Of a stretch of DNA of 64,000 bases, positions 1-10,631 are shown piece by piece. The stretch is from Tetracentron sinense (taxonomy: Eukaryota; Streptophyta; Magnoliopsida; Trochodendrales; Trochodendraceae). The stretch lies in NCBI GenBank assembly GCA_015143295.1, contig CM026554.1, positions 29,897,531-29,961,530 on the forward strand, written 5' to 3'. Position 1 is the stretch's first letter; the number at the start of each line of letters is the position of its first letter. A program made the position numbers and the translations under genes. The notes beneath the pieces are model-generated. The model had not been told where the DNA came from. It searched no databases and saw only the letters and a list, made by a program, of their open reading frames with translations.

Positions 1-241
1 AAATATTTTGCGGCATTTGTAGAAACGCCGTCATAGACCGCTCATTTAACGGCGATTCATAAACGCCGCGAATAGGCATGACAAAAAAAAAATGAAAATA
101 TTTTTTTCAATTTGTTTTTAACCTGTTTTGTACCTGTCAATAATATAAATATTTTTTTACCTGTTTTGTACCTGTCAACAATATAAATATTTCTTGGACC
201 TGTGTTGTACCTGTCAACAATATTAAATAAACAAATTCTTG
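1..241 (-). mobile_element. CACTA-type subterminal sequence with short tandem repeat
   Basis: The first 80 bases carry several direct and inverted copies of a GCGGCGTTT/AACGCCG motif, as in the subterminal regions of plant CACTA (En/Spm) transposons, where they bind the element's own transposase. From 121 to 241 a unit of 38-44 bp beginning ACCTGTTTTGTACCTGTCAA occurs three times. The terminal inverted repeat itself is not in the window, so the element continues to the left. The strand is inferred from the possible last exon at 380-451. An independent CACTA element to the left of the window is also possible. Confidence 0.55.
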
Positions 242-379
242 TCCATAATGACATTATATATAAAAAGAAATTTTCGACATGAAAATCAGTATAATATAAA
301 TACATCCAATCACAGGTGCCCATCATAATATAATAATACAATACACATGTCCATAAAAAAGTGTCAATAAATCATAAGT

Positions 380-451
380 CTAACTATCTTCATCTTGCTG
401 GTTCCCTCTTGCACCTCTAAAACTCGACAAGTGTGTGCTCCCTGCTCCCTC
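380..451 (-). CDS. Possible last exon of CACTA tnpA-like transposase gene
   Basis: On the minus strand a TTGTAG acceptor is followed by 24 in-phase codons ending in a stop. The peptide is Gly/Ser-rich and closes with the acidic tail NQQDEDS. Acidic, glutamine-rich ends are typical of plant CACTA tnpA (Transposase_24 type) proteins. The exon begins in phase 0, the phase of every intron in the tnpA-like gene at 7249-8785. If it belongs to that gene, the intervening intron is about 6.8 kb and contains host gene pieces. If not, it is the tail of a neighbouring CACTA copy. No transcript evidence is available. Confidence 0.4.
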   Translation of the reverse strand, partial: EGAGSTHLSSFRGARGNQQDEDS

Positions 452-1649
452 CTACAACACAATTAAATAAAATTATTTATTAGAATATTGAAATGATAAA
501 ATTTACAGATTTCATAATTAATATGCAAAAAAGATTCAATCACTAACATTGGCCCTCAGTGATTCAATCACTAACGATGGATCAATATTGCCCCTCAGTG
601 ACGTTGGCCAGCAGGAGGGTTCAACATTTTTTTTCATTTCACTATGAGAAAATAAAATTTCATACAATTCATTTGAGCAGTCACAGAGTAGGTAATTAAC
701 AACTATTGAAAGATATGAACACATTCAGCTAATGTGAAAAAGAAAAAGGAAAAATATGAAAATCTCTTATTCAGGATTTCCAACAAGCATTTCTGGTTTT
801 ATTGACTTAAAAAGTGCAACTAGAAATTACTGTTTTTTTAAAAAAATTTAGTTGGCAAGGCCGGATATTTGGATTCATTTATGGTCATAGGGAGGCTTCC
901 ATTTTGAGTTCTTCAGGCCAAAAGTCTAAGATAAAGGATAGGACTTGCTCATCAACATAGAGTAAACTTGAATGCCAACATTAGAAATTATATCTTCTTC
1001 ACATGATCTCTAATAAGATAGAGTAGTACAAGTAATTTGGATGGGTGCTCGCTTAGATACGAACATGGTTGTTGCGAGGAAAATCTCTTACTTAGGATAA
1101 GGCATCCCAAATCCCATTGAAAGTGGCTCAAGGAATGGTTGGAATTTGTCACTCTCAAACATTGGTGAATAAGTACTAAAAACGACTTATTCGTCTTCTT
1201 GTTCTCCAATCTTTATATATTCACTAATTGTCCAGGGTTGTGTTTAATGGAAAACACTGCCTGTTATCCCTTCAGATGGCAATGAGATACAAAGTGACAC
1301 CCAAAACAATTGTGCAAAATTAACATCACAGTGAATTCAACCATTAATATAATAAATTCTGTAAAAGAATATCAAACTGAAAGCCATCTATGCTCCAGCT
1401 ACAAGCAAAGTACAAGAACATCATCGCAGACAATCAAAACCCAACTTGAGAAAGGAAATAAAACAGTATATTTGAAGGAGGAAAACCAGTTCAGATCTGT
1501 CGCTGGCTCTGATAGTTTGCGAAATTGAGCGGAATTCATGACGAAGCGATGAATTAGGGCTAGATGCAATAGAGTGACAGTAGAATAGGACATGACATAA
1601 GTAGACTGTTTAGCGGAATACTTATGTCAGTAGAATAGAACAACTTACG
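452..1649. other. Non-coding, no gene recognised
   Basis: Short open frames on the minus strand (536-724, 988-1209) show no family I recognise. A 15-bp phrase (gattcaatcactaac) occurs twice between 533 and 575. A 28-bp phrase at 1579-1606 recurs exactly at 3785-3812. The stretch may be spacer inside the proposed CACTA element. Confidence 0.5.
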
Positions 1650-1820
1650 GAGGCTGATGGTTTTATCTTTGGGTTCCCCTCTCGTTTTGGCATGATGGCA
1701 GCTCAGTTCAAGGCCTTCTTTGATGCCACCCATGAGATTTGGGCATCTCAGGCACTTGCCGGCAAACCGGCCGGCATCTTCTGGAGCACTGGTTTCCATG
1801 GAGGAGGACAGGAGAATGAG
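1650..1820 (+). pseudogene. Exon fragment of NAD(P)H:quinone oxidoreductase (FQR1/WrbA family)
   Basis: The plus strand encodes [20 protein letters not shown], then KAFFDAT and LAGKPAGIF. This is the flavodoxin-like core of plant FQR1-type NAD(P)H:quinone reductases, where the family has [20 protein letters not shown] and [13 protein letters not shown]. These FMN enzymes reduce quinones by two electrons, mostly at membranes. Only about 57 codons remain. The N-terminal flavodoxin half and the C-terminal part that follows the GGGQE segment are absent from the neighbourhood, and similarity stops after GGGQENE. I read it as a captured or relict exon, not a working gene. The family call is secure, and non-function is likely. 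Confidence 0.8.
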
Positions 1821-2205
1821 TTGCTTTCTTCCTCACATAAAACTCTCCTAAAAAACAAGTCAGGATCATTGAACAACTATGATCACCCTTTTCTTTATAT
1901 TTCTTTGTACAGTTCATTGGGTGGGTGAAATGCTTGCAATGATTTTCAGAACCTCTAGTTTGGTATGCTTCCTAGAGCCCAGAATTGTGTCTAGCATTAG
2001 TTTCCCTCTCAACTATGGAATAAATGTGGCGTATAAGGATCTGCAGGAGACCCTTGTTGCTGTTTCCAACTGCCACTAGGGCGGAGCCAAGATTTGCTTC
2101 CAGGGGGGCAGGGCTAACAACGCCCCCGGGAAAAAAAATTGGGCCAAGTATGTGGGTCATCTAACCTCTTTGTCCGTTTGTACAAAATATTTTTACACAG
2201 TATAA
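1821..2205. other. Spacer between two host gene fragments
   Basis: No similarity recognised. It contains a C-rich/G-rich stretch near 2100-2130 and short open frames without family features. Confidence 0.4.
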
Positions 2206-2391
2206 CACGGATCGGCCGTCTACTGGAGAAGCGGAACTTCGAATGTTTCTTGGTCATTTGATGATATTCCCGATGACATTTTATCAAATTTCAAGAGCAC
2301 ATCCACCAACACTTATAACAACAAGATTACGAGGCTGGTGATGCACCCGTCCGGCCAAATCAGGTACCTAGAATGGCCCAACATTCCCTCT
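2206..2391 (+). pseudogene. S-locus glycoprotein domain fragment of a G-type lectin receptor kinase
   Basis: The plus strand reads HGSAVYWRSGTSN, then about 25 diverged codons, then ITRLVMHPSGQIRYLEW. In G-type lectin (S-domain) receptor kinases the S-locus glycoprotein domain has YWRSGPWNG, a phenylalanine-rich stretch and ITRLVLDPSGQLQRLTW in this order and spacing. These are plasma-membrane kinases with an extracellular lectin part. Only about 60 codons are present. The B-lectin, PAN, transmembrane and kinase parts are not nearby. The first bases (tctactggagaagcgga) recur inverted near 3773-3791, a sign of local rearrangement. The family assignment rests on the two conserved ends. Confidence 0.6.
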
Positions 2392-2754
2392 CTCTCGTCG
2401 GTGTTTATACCCCAAAACAGCCTCACTGTTCAACACCTATTCACACCCAAAATCATCTCTTATTCAGCATCTGTTCACGTCCAAAACCGTCCCTGGTAGC
2501 TCAGCCCTGTAACAAGCCTAATATATCCCCTGTAAGAGTCCCAACTGAAGTTTAAAACGCCACTGTAGCTCCGGCCAGCTGTTCCCACCTACAACACCTT
2601 TTCCGGCCTCCTTCACGCTCCGGCAGACCTCCCTCCCTTCACGGCAGGTGTCTCCTTCTCCCTCTTCTTCAATATTCTGCAAAATGTTCTGATAGCTGCA
2701 ATTTAGCTTACACCTATGTTGATTAGATTGCAAAATTAGTCCTAGTTATTCCCT
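2392..2754. other. Unassigned C-rich stretch
   Basis: A pyrimidine-rich, GC-richer stretch with repeated TTCACxxCCAAAA-like phrases. It could be leader or LTR-derived sequence, but nothing firm can be said. Confidence 0.3.
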
Positions 2755-3290
2755 TTTAAATATGTAGAAAGCTTAGTTAGATTTCAATGTCTATATCTAT
2801 AGATATAGACATAACTAATAGTTAGATTTCAAAATCTGTAGACGCTTAGTTAAGTCTTCAAATCTGTAGGTAGTTTAGTTAGAAAATCTGACGCTTAGTT
2901 AAGTCTTCAAATCTGTAGGTAGTTTAGTTAGAAAATCTGTTAGCTCTTAGTTTAGTTAATCTCTATAACCTCTACAGTAGTTTAGTTAGTTCCTTTTAAA
3001 TCTGCAAATGTTAGTTAGTGTTTGTAAAAATCTAAAATAGTTTGGTTTGTAAAATCTGCACATAGTTTGCTTAAAAATCCATAGCTAGTAATCCGTAAAC
3101 AATTTAGTTCCTTCTAAAATCTGTAAACTAGTTAGTAATTTTAAAGAGTCTGGTTGTTTAGTTAGTCTCTACAGTCTTTGCGAATAGATTAGTTAGTTTT
3201 AAGTTTTCTAAATAGCTTAGTTAGTAGTTAGTCAGTTCCTCTTAAATCTAAAATGGTTAGTTAACTCTTTAAAAATGGTTAGTAATTTTA
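2755..3290. repeat. Degenerate TTAGTTAG-rich repeat region
   Basis: About 530 bp are built from variants of AAATCTGTA...TTAGTTAG. Inside, a 49-bp unit is exactly duplicated in tandem (2841-2889 and 2890-2938). A perfect 24-bp palindrome centred on CTATAG lies at 2788-2811. The low-complexity origin is probably slippage. There is no coding potential. Confidence 0.75.
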
Positions 3291-3297
3291 GAATGGA

Positions 3298-3603
3298 GTG
3301 ACAGTTGCAGTGTCTACAAAGCTTGTGGTGCGTACGGTAGCTGCAACAGCAATAGTGTGCCGGTGTGTAAGTGTTTGCCCGGGTTCAGACCCTTTTAGAA
3401 ATTATCATCTGCATTGCTTAAAATATAACACCATCTTCCCTTCCATTCCAAAAGCAGTTGGGAATAGCAAGGTTCAAGGGACATTTCTTAAAAAGGATGA
3501 TCCGAAGATCACTGCTTTGATACAACAAGCAGAACTGCTCAGCTCACTTGCGCTAAAAGTCAATACAGAGAACACAAATCAGACTCTTGAAAATGCTTGG
3601 AAG
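3298..3603 (+). pseudogene. Exon-like fragment of an unidentified host gene
   Basis: An open frame starting at 3298 ends in a hydrophilic, helical-looking peptide: VGNSKVQGTFLKKDDPKITA, LIQQAELLSSLALKV, NTENTNQTLENAWK. It is followed by a consensus donor (AAG|GTAAGG at 3604). A likely acceptor (CAAAAGCAG) is just before 3459, so the true exon is probably 3459-3603. The upstream part of the open frame looks like intron. Composition and flanking splice signals suggest a real plant gene exon. I do not recognise the family. No neighbouring exon follows, so it is probably a fragment like those at 1650 and 2206. Confidence 0.5.
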
Positions 3604-4571
3604 GTAAGGAAAGTAATCCTATTCTCTAGGATTTTAAGCTAAAGAAAATCCAAATGTGGTTGCAAGGATGATCTACTAACAGTATACCAGTACACACGGT
3701 ATACTGTTTTTAAACAAAATTTAGGTTTTGAAATAGGACATGACCTATTAAATATCTATACATGACAGTAGTATTCCGCTTCTCCAGTAGAATAGGACAT
3801 GACATAAGTAGAATAGGTTTTGAAATAGGACATGACATAGGAAAAATAATATCATTAATTTTCTATCTTTCAGGTTGCACATTGCATATACTGATCAATA
3901 AAAATCTAGCAAAGATTTTGGGATATAAGAGAGAGTGTGGAACTAGCAGATTTGAAACTAATGTAGTTGATGAATAAGCCCATCATGGCTTAATAATGAA
4001 AATAGCAAGAGAGATGTCGAGTACTCTTGACTGCTGAGATGAAATAAATGTGGATGTGTTCCTGCCTGTTATATGAAAATAGGGAAAATACAGCATCAAC
4101 TTGATTAGTATTTTCTTTCTCTTTTTTATTTCTTTATTTATATTTTTAAAAAAAGTGTTTTCTTTTACTTGCTTATTATAAGTGGCAAGTATAAGCAGTG
4201 TATCATATTAACCGAAGACTGCTGAAAATTTGTGAAAATAATATTTTCAAAGAGTTAAGTCCCCAACACTCAAAGATGAACTGGAATCTTGTCCCTTAAT
4301 AAAGAGTTGAGGATTCAATCACTTAGATTACGCACTAGAGAAACAAAGTGTCACTATATTAAAGTTACAACTGATAGCCTCATGAGAAAGTATGAAAAGT
4401 AAAAGAAGAATACATACTTTAGGGATATGCTCAGTGCAACAGAGAAACCGTCTCTGCTTTCATGACATCTGAAATGAGCAACAGCAAGCATAAGTTGTCA
4501 CCTGAGCTGGGATGAGCTACAAAGATTCCCAACAAGGTTTCATTGAAAGATTCTCCCAAGGATCTGCCACT
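3604..4571. other. Intergenic/3' flank of the PPR gene
   Basis: AT-rich sequence. It holds three more copies of the phrase AATAGGACATGAC (about 3733, 3794, 3824), a TTTTTAAAAA-rich stretch near 4140-4160, and the presumed 3' UTR of the minus-strand PPR gene from 4571 downward. No other gene is seen. Confidence 0.5.
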
Positions 4572-6062
4572 TTAGCATCTCCTATATCCCTTGAATTTTG
4601 GGAGAAGATGGATATAGTGCCCCTTCTCAACCATCTGTCCAATTATTTCGTGAGCTTCGGAAAGCTTTCCAGCATTTCTCAGACACCCCACTAGAGTACT
4701 ATACACAACAAAATTTGGATTGCAACCTTTGGATTCCATTTCCTTAAGCATAGATCGTGCCTTCTCAAACTTCCCAGCCATACAAAGCCCACAGATCATG
4801 GAATTGTATGTGTAAACATTTGGTAGCTGTCCCTTGATGATCATATCATCAAACATTCCCTGAGCCTTCTCAAGTTCCCCTGCTGCAATATATCCAGTGA
4901 TCATGACCGTGTAACAGATCACATCAGGAATGCACCCTTTATTAACCATCTCATCAAAAAAATACTTGCACGCATCCAAATTCCCGGCCCGACTCAGCCC
5001 ATCTATCAACGTGGTGAAGTGAAGAATACTTGGATTGCAACCCACTTCTTCCATGCGATTCAAGAGATTAAGGGCAGCGAGTGGTTTGTCCCCTTTTCCA
5101 AGCACATGGAGAAGGATGTTATATGTGTGGAGATCGGGGGACAATCCACTGTGACCCATCTCGTCAAGCAATTTGTGGAACTGATTCAACTTCCCCAGCC
5201 TATACTTTGCAGACATAAGTATACTATAAGTTAGAATGTCAGCAGAGTGCCCCTCGAGTAGCATTTGCTGATACACCCACTCAATCAACTTGTAATGGTT
5301 TAGCCCGAGAAGGCAATGGAGAATGGCATTGAAAGAGTGTTTGAACGGCCTATAATTAAATGTCTTTGACTTGATAAACCTCTCCACCAATCTCTTCTCC
5401 ATGCCCACCTCACCACAAGTACAAATCAGGATGTTAAATGTTTGTGCAGTAGTCGGGAACCCGTTCTCAATCATCTCATCAACCAGTCTCCACATAGCCT
5501 TGAACTCCTCGGAATCTGCAAAGATCTTCATGATTAAGTGGTATGAGTTTGCACTGTGCTTACAATTTACCTGCTGACCTGACCACACAAAAAACTTGTA
5601 TCCCAACCTTGCGCATTGCTTCTTGTTTGTGTGGTTTATGATTTTCAAGATCCTAATCAGAACTTCTCTGACGAGACTACCCGAAAGCTTTAGTTGCAAT
5701 TCATCTAAAGCCAAATTGACATCAAAATCCGGCCCGTCTTTCTCAAGAATCTTGAGAATCACATCAACTTCGACTCTGAAATCCTCGGAGAACCTCCATT
5801 TTGGGGAAAAACATCCCTGAGAACCATTTCTATTACTGTTCTTAGTTCCTATAGAAGAAAACCCAGAAAGGGTCTCATTTACAGCAGGTTTCTTATCTGA
5901 ATCAGAATTAATATCCATTTTTCCCAGTGAATCCAAATTACTTTCATACCCATTTTCACATTCAATGCCATCAAAGCTACGGCCGTATAACGATCCCGAA
6001 ATAAGGCGAAATCCTAAAAAGCTCCGACCAAGCCTTTGACCCCAAAAAACTGTCAAATTCAT
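4572..6062 (-). CDS. P-type pentatricopeptide repeat protein, At1g55630-like
   Basis: A single intronless open frame of 496 codons, typical of plant PPR genes. Residues 1-90 are a low-complexity N-terminus beginning MNLTVFWGQRLGRSFLGFRL, positively charged and poor in acids at its start, consistent with an organelle (probably mitochondrial) targeting peptide. Residues about 95-165 include VDVILKILEKDGPDFDV and ARLGYKFFVW, a pre-repeat region seen in this subfamily. From about 172 to 486 there are eight to nine tandem 35-residue PPR motifs, for example TYNILLHVLGKGDKPLAALN, HFTTLIDGLSRAGNLDACKY, CYTVMITGYIAAGELEKAQG and TYNSMICGLCMAGKFEKARS. There is no E, DYW or SMR domain. The C-terminus, HYIHLLPKFKGYRRC, matches the end of Arabidopsis At1g55630 as I recall it. 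PPR proteins bind single-stranded organellar RNA. The target is unknown. The frame is intact, so it may be functional. It lies between CACTA parts in the same orientation. Confidence 0.95.
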   Translation of the reverse strand: MNLTVFWGQRLGRSFLGFRLISGSLYGRSFDGIECENGYESNLDSLGKMDINSDSDKKPAVNETLSGFSSIGTKNSNRNGSQGCFSPKWRFSEDFRVEVDVILKILEKDGPDFDVNLALDELQLKLSGSLVREVLIRILKIINHTNKKQCARLGYKFFVWSGQQVNCKHSANSYHLIMKIFADSEEFKAMWRLVDEMIENGFPTTAQTFNILICTCGEVGMEKRLVERFIKSKTFNYRPFKHSFNAILHCLLGLNHYKLIEWVYQQMLLEGHSADILTYSILMSAKYRLGKLNQFHKLLDEMGHSGLSPDLHTYNILLHVLGKGDKPLAALNLLNRMEEVGCNPSILHFTTLIDGLSRAGNLDACKYFFDEMVNKGCIPDVICYTVMITGYIAAGELEKAQGMFDDMIIKGQLPNVYTYNSMICGLCMAGKFEKARSMLKEMESKGCNPNFVVYSTLVGCLRNAGKLSEAHEIIGQMVEKGHYIHLLPKFKGYRRC

Positions 6063-7248
6063 GGCCGGAATCTATTGAATATATGGAGATCTTCATTGTC
6101 TCCGTAATTCAACAGTCATCAATGAATCCACAAAAAACTAATCCTTGTCAAGATATCAAAATGCAGAGAGCTTGGAAAACCCAACTCCCATTAATAAGAA
6201 ATACTCCATACCTGAAAAATCCCATCAATCCTATTCTCTTTGCCTGTCCATCTTCCTTAACTTAACATGTCTTCTTGTTTTATTATAGAAACTAGGATCC
6301 TCTTCCATGTGTTCAGCGATCGTGGGTCTGCCAGCAGGCACTCGGGAAGCAACATGTGCATTGCTCTTGGCTAATAATATCATTAATTCCAAATGGAGCT
6401 CTCCAATATATCTTTATAAGACTTTGAAGAGTCTGGAGTAATCTTATTGAATTCCAACAGTTTTGCGACCAGAATTCCAAAAGGAAGACCATCTTTAATC
6501 GATAGAGAAGGATCATCAACTGATAGATGTCTAATGCCAGGCCAATAGGATCTCGTTCGAGCGATAAGGGCATGGAGGAAACGAGCACGATATGGTCCAA
6601 GGTCTATAGTGTGACCTTTCGGATCTATCTATGTTCGCACACATTATCATGTGCATCAAAGGAGCGACGTGAGTAAGACTCTGTTGGACCAATTGAGGAC
6701 GGTTATCCCCACCTATACTGATATTGATATGGATAGTAAGCATCAGGAATAAGAGGAGTATGAGCAATCTAGAGATAAGACAGTCTCTCATCATTGACAT
6801 GGTAGACATTGGAATAAAATTTCCAAACCAAATTAAGAGGACAATGACCGGACAATGATAGATTTTTCTGATGGAGCTATTTAGTGCAAAATGTCTCCAA
6901 TTGTCTGAGTTCATTCGTGTTGAGGAGATGCATTGTTTCTTCCGCCGCCTCTAGATTTAAAGAACATGTGCCTAGGTGTGAAAGAATTTGATGCTAACAA
7001 CAAAAGTAAGAATGTTGAGTGAATAAGTGTCAATTGATATATTTTACGTGCATTGCACGTGCATTTTTACAAGTGTATATGTGTGTGTGTGTGTGTATGT
7101 GTGAATATTAATGTTTTATACTTTGATTTGTTGTTTTAGGTGCACCATGGATTTTATAATGCTTACCATAATACGACTAAACGCCCTGGTGTTCTATATA
7201 CAATGCAAATGAAAATGAAAACTACAATCTTTTCAAATTAGCATTTAC
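6063..7248. other. Upstream flank of PPR gene; no firm gene
   Basis: Holds the presumed PPR promoter (6063-6300) and a stretch at 6313-6950 with overlapping minus-strand open frames of up to 127 codons. These have no clear family and look like decayed coding sequence. A (GT)n microsatellite is at about 7076-7100. The palindromic phrase ACGTGCATTGCACGTGC lies around 7047-7063. A candidate further tnpA exon of 27 bp with splice-like edges (about 7170-7196, minus) is possible but unproven. Confidence 0.45.
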
Positions 7249-8785
7249 CTCTGGAGAAGCATGTGGTGCTGGAGTACCCTGACCTGCAACCTGTTGTGAA
7301 AAAATTGAATAAATAAATGAATGAATATCTAAAGTTAAAAAAGGATTATTTAATGCTTGTTAGTATATATACCTGCTGCCCCTGTAAGAACTGGTTGAAC
7401 ATCCGCTGCATTTCATTGAGCTGAGTTTGTTGGGCCTCCATCTGAGATTGTTGGGTCTCAATCTTAGCGGCTTGGGCCTCCATTTGAGCTTTTTGGGTCT
7501 CCACCTGAGATTTTGTCGCCTCAAGTTCATCCCTTAGCATTTGGGTCTCGCCAGATGAGGAGCCTATAGTACCGGAATGTCTCGAAGATGACCCCCATAA
7601 CCTAGTGGGGGTCGGGCCCAATCCACATCCACGGATGCGTCCATCTCTCTCAGGCCCCATGACCTGAGAGAGAACATCATTTCGGCCCGTGCTATCTTCT
7701 GAGGCAACCGGTAACTGGCTGAGCACATCCTTCAACTTGTTCTGCAAACATTTTGAAACAATTACTATCTTGAATTTCAATTAAAGTGTTATATGATATA
7801 ATGAATATTTAAATTACTTACAATCGTTTCTCCTGCTTGAGAGTTGACTGGCAATCCATCCTTCTTAGTGTGGGTCTTTATCCAGACCTCAGCACGGCCC
7901 GGAGCTATCCCTGATGGACTCGCCAATCGCTATGGCAGTGACAAAAGTAGAAAAACAAATTTTTAACCCATATGCATCAAATTGTGACATAAATTATGAG
8001 AATGAAACCGAACATACCTCCTCCTCTCTGACTCTGGCAAAGCTCTTTGAGCCTGCCGTATGAGGAATTTCTTGGGACTCGCGACTCGCTTTGCCCACTG
8101 CCTTCCGTTTCTACAATATTACATTTATATATCATATGAGATAAGGGATAATTGAAAACGATATAAGCATAATTAACATTCAAATAAAATATACCTGGGC
8201 CTCATCAGTGTACAAGTAGTCGACGTACGTATGCCATTGCTCCGGGGGAATATCGGAGGGGCACCGCTCATAGTTGACAGCAGGAGGGGCGTCCAAATCA
8301 AAAAGTTTTCTCCCCATTGAGGACCTACTGTCCTTCCATTTCTTACCCAAAGACTTCAAAACGAAGTCCTCTGCGATAGGGGGGAAATCGAACTTCTCCT
8401 GCAAAAACGTTGTTAAATTAATCATATATCAACTAGTTACATAAGTGTGTTTTAATAATAAATGACCTATTTATTTTGTTCTCACCCGTGCGACTTCCAA
8501 ACCACGGGTTTTATCCGCATCACTCATCGCACGCCAATTCCGGACATCGATGCGAAGTAAGTGGGCATCTCGTGCAATATTGCCCAAATACCCAGCCAAA
8601 AGTTGTGCATTCTTACCCACAGGTTGTGCTCTCTCATTTACTTTCACCTTTTTTTTCTTCCCTGCAGGCATCTTATGTATTTCGATGCATTTTGCTTTAC
8701 CGCGGACCTTCCTCGTGGCCGCGGTAGCAAGTGTGGAGGAGCTACCCGAATGAGATGGTGGAGTGTCTGTAGGATCCATCTGCAA
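7249..8785 (-). CDS. CACTA tnpA-like transposase (Transposase_24 / Ptta-En-Spm type), six exons
   Basis: Minus-strand exons 8785-8486, 8398-8195, 8110-8018, 7929-7822, 7741-7373 and 7290-7249 all have GT/AG borders, lengths divisible by three and phase-0 introns, giving 372 codons without a stop. Exon 1 starts MQMDPTDTPP and carries a basic tract (AGKKKKVKV). Exons 1-4 contain the plant Transposase_24 signature: KWKDSRSSMGRKLFD, PPEQWHTYVDYL, AGSKSFARVREEE and THTKKDG. Exon 5 ends in a Q-rich coiled coil of repeated ETQKAQMEAQ units (roughly residues 275-355). Such proteins bind CACTA subterminal repeats and assist the tnpD transposase. The terminal exon is missing nearby, and 380-451 is a candidate. 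The intact frame suggests recent activity. Confidence 0.85.
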
Positions 8786-9823
8786 AATATTGATATTAGC
8801 TTCTGATAGAAATGCATAATGAAAAGGAATCTAACGTACAAAGACATGAGATCTGACTAGCATATATCATTGTCGAAATACCAAAAGCTTACAAGATTAC
8901 ATTTTTACCTCAACATTCAGAAGAAGGAAAAAATCATTTGGAATTTATTACTGTGAATCCTAACTGATTGGCACCATCCCAAGCATGTACAGGGACTTAT
9001 GTTAGTAAATCCTATGGAGATAGCTCAGTGGAGCAAATGAGCAATGTCTGGCCTACTTTCCCATGTACATAACAATAGCTAATCAATACTTACTAGATGG
9101 CTAAATATTGCAACAGGAATTACATACACATGTTGTTCAATGAAAAATTTGAAGTTCATTTCATAACCAAAAGAGCTTTAGTTGGCATGGTGGCACCGCC
9201 ATTACCATTAGATACAATTATATAACTTTAACCTTATATTTCACTATCACTGGAAACAACCATAAAGCCATGTTCATCAATATCTGTAACAAGTATATAA
9301 AATCAACCTGGCCCAATACTTATCTACACGCATCCACCCAAGTTGAAACAAGTAATTAAGTCCAAGTTAGGACATGTTAAATGCTATTAGTTTCATCTAA
9401 ATAGTTTAATTATACAAGCTTGGCCTAAACTATTCCCACACATCAAGTTGAGTTGAGATTTAGCAAGTCAAGCTATTAAACCAAGGCTGTAACATATTTT
9501 TGACCGTCAGTTTAATCCAAAAACTTCATTATACAAGCTTAACCTGCCAAACTTCATTATACAAGCTTAACATACTATAAATATATCATTAAGAGCAACT
9601 TCTGAAGTTTGGATAAGGTAAAATAAGAAAATGGTGAGCACTCATTGCAGTTGGCATCAAAGGTTGCAGTCAATTAAAATATAGAAATAGATTAATAGAA
9701 ATAAATTCCAACAAAAATCCCTTCCATTGACACTATCATTATTGAACAATTGTTACTTGGTACACTGAGGTTATCCCCTTTCTCTTGAATATATACTTCT
9801 ACATTACATCAAAAACATAATCA
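8786..9823. other. Spacer between the two CACTA genes
   Basis: About 1 kb of AT-rich sequence between the tnpD-like stop and the tnpA-like start. It should hold the tnpD terminator and any tnpA promoter, but no clear box stands out. TATACAAGCTTA-type phrases recur around 9410-9570. No gene is seen. Confidence 0.5.
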
Positions 9824-10598
9824 TTATGTTTCATCGCTATATATTGATTCAACATCATTCCCCTCACTAGATTCGGAAGAAGAAGCCTGTTGTTGTAACA
9901 CTTGGGGAGGAGCATCAATAGTTGCTCCAGTAATTCCTAATCTCACCCAACCGACACCTCCGTCATCATCATGTTCAGTGTCATCTAATTGTTGGTCGTC
10001 GAATGGCTCGTTCTCCCTGAATGCATTATTGTCCACAACAGAATCTTCATTCATGTCGAAGAAGTCTCTTGGTTTAGTCTTGATGACAACATGCCAATCT
10101 TCTTCCGTTGGATCTTGAACGTAAAATACCTGCTCTGCCTGAGATGCCAACACATAGGGTTCGCTTGACACCAAGTGTGCTGGAACCAAGCGTGTGAAGT
10201 TCACAAGCTTAAACCCAAATGCATCGGTCTTTATTCCGCTACCCCGTGACTTCACATCAACCCAATCGCACTTAAACAATACAAATTTAAGGCTTTCAGA
10301 ATATGTCAATTCGACTACGTCTGTTAAGCGACCGTAGTAGGTGATCTCTGTGACCTTGGGGGTTCTGTCCTTAGAAGTTGAATAGTTTGTAGTCGTTGCT
10401 TTGACCGCAACACCACTATTCTGACTTTTGCGTCCTCGCTCTCTATCCTTAGTACAAAACCGATATCCATTTATGACGTAGCCCTTAAACTTTTTTGTGA
10501 CTTTACGTGGACCATATGCAAGACATGTAATCTCATCAGAAACTGGATTACCTGAATCTTGTAACCTTTGAACCTATTTCAAGACCAAATAAGATTAA

Positions 10599-10631
<33 letters not shown>

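Noticed and set aside
57-341. 94-codon minus-strand open frame
   Set aside because: Made of the short tandem repeat and AT-rich CACTA subterminal DNA.
6313-6914. Minus-strand frames of 95 and 127 codons
   Set aside because: Overlapping in different phases, with no recognisable domain. Possibly decayed coding sequence, but not supportable as a gene.
7047-7063. Palindromic GCACGTGC phrases here and at about 25217
   Set aside because: Resemble ends of common plant repeats, but no element boundary or duplication could be defined.
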